A stretch of 64,000 nucleotides of DNA. Source: Bog-532 sp963742875. Lineage in GTDB: Bacteria; Actinomycetota; Actinomycetes; Streptosporangiales; Streptosporangiaceae. Made by a program: the position numbers and the translations under genes. The DNA is taken from assembly GCA_963742875.1 (NCBI GenBank), contig CAVUNO010000025.1, positions 62,001 to 126,000 on the forward strand, written 5' to 3'. Under the pieces are notes generated by a model. That model saw nothing but the letters and a program-made list of their open reading frames with translations. It made no database searches and was not told where the DNA came from. Shown in pieces: positions 63,601-64,000 of the stretch (position 1 is the first letter of the stretch; each line of letters starts with the position of its first letter).

Positions 63601-63679
63601 CCAGGCGGGACGTAGGGCCGAACTGGGAGGCGTTCTTCAGCAGCAAGACCTCCGCCGCAGAAAGATTACGCGCACGCGC

Positions 63680-63989
63680 CAGGGAGCCCAGTACGAAGAT
63701 GAGGAAACCGGGCTCGTACATCCGTACCCGGCCGAGCATGTCCCCCAGCCGCCCCCCGGGTCGCCAGCACCGTGATCACCAGCAGGTAGCCGATCATGAC
63801 CCAGATCACCGACGCGAGCGGGACATGGAGGTCCCGCTCGATCTCGGGCAGGGCCAGCACGACGATGGTTGTGTCTGCCGCGGTGATCAGTACGCCGGTC
63901 ATCACAACGACCATGCCCAGGCCAGCATGCGCCGCCGTCCCGGTCGGCTTGCCTCCGGACTGCGCGGCGACCCCGCTCTGCCTCACCAT
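63680..63989 (-). pseudogene. MFS transporter, N-terminal fragment with frameshift
   Basis: The ATG at 63989 has AGGAG 6 bases upstream, at the window edge. It reads GLGMVVVMTGVLITAADTTI, VVLALPEIERDLHVPLASVI and WVMIGYLLVITVLAT, the first two helices of a 14-helix drug-resistance MFS protein. A frameshift near 63755 leads to GRVRMYEPGFLIFVLGSLA and then the homology ends. The remaining ten or so helices are absent. Confidence 0.7.
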
Positions 63990-64000
63990 GGGCTGCTCCT

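Overview
The window is GC-rich DNA with GTG starts, Shine-Dalgarno sites of the GGAGG type and gene families typical of large-genome Actinomycetota: GH15 trehalase-like hydrolase, GNAT/acetate-CoA ligase, USP, CBS-BON, DUF1918, and an integrative element of the AICE type with a Tra (FtsK-like) gene and a tRNA-Gly attachment-site remnant. I infer a filamentous or soil actinomycete, perhaps near Streptosporangiales or Streptomycetales; the genus cannot be read from the sequence.

Layout. 1-7 kb: LuxR HTH end, cupin remnant, small conserved protein plus GH15 hydrolase, flavin disulfide reductase, sigma factor, SDR, and a deleted APC permease. 7-12 kb: MalT-like regulator with a deleted HTH, fragments of a cyclase and an ATPase regulator, an intact beta-propeller lactonase, then truncated GNAT and ClC genes. 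12-18.3 kb: an intact three-gene membrane operon (glycosyltransferase, cytochrome b/molybdopterin oxidoreductase, membrane protein) and a two-component pair whose response regulator has one frameshift. 18.3-29 kb: accessory DNA with integrase and transposase remnants, half a tRNA-Gly, an unknown gene with a stop, GNAT, lipoprotein, frameshifted Tra and serine recombinase genes, an ArsM fragment and an SRPBCC gene. 29-56 kb: a stress or dormancy-type island, part intact (GNAT/acetate-CoA ligase, APH-like/P-loop kinase, CBS-BON, PRPP synthase, phosphoribosyltransferase-hydrolase fusion, Hsp20, hydantoinase, USP, benzoylformate decarboxylase, DUF1918) and part fragments (P-type ATPases, acetate-CoA ligase C-termini, nicotinate phosphoribosyltransferase, acyltransferase, MBL hydrolase hit by IS110). 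56-64 kb: PHA synthase, then aconitase, ABC exporter and MFS remnants among intact hydrolase and VOC genes.

The main impression is a mosaic: about 30 genes look intact, and a similar number are truncated, frameshifted or reduced to one domain. Several broken pieces are relatives of intact genes in the same window (acetate-CoA ligase, CBS-BON, Hsp20, phosphoribosyltransferase-hydrolase, lactonase), which suggests duplication followed by loss.

The strongest non-gene signals are: a recurring operator-like motif GGGAC-N4-GKCCC, often followed by TGCC, 30-80 bases upstream of stress genes and resembling the DosR/DevR box; a TPP riboswitch at 49.06-49.14 kb with no thiamine gene after it; a 121-bp perfect repeat 30 kb apart that carries the deletion scar of the LuxR regulator; a 32-bp perfect palindrome at a transposase/integrase junction; and a DnaA-box/hairpin region between tra and the recombinase gene.
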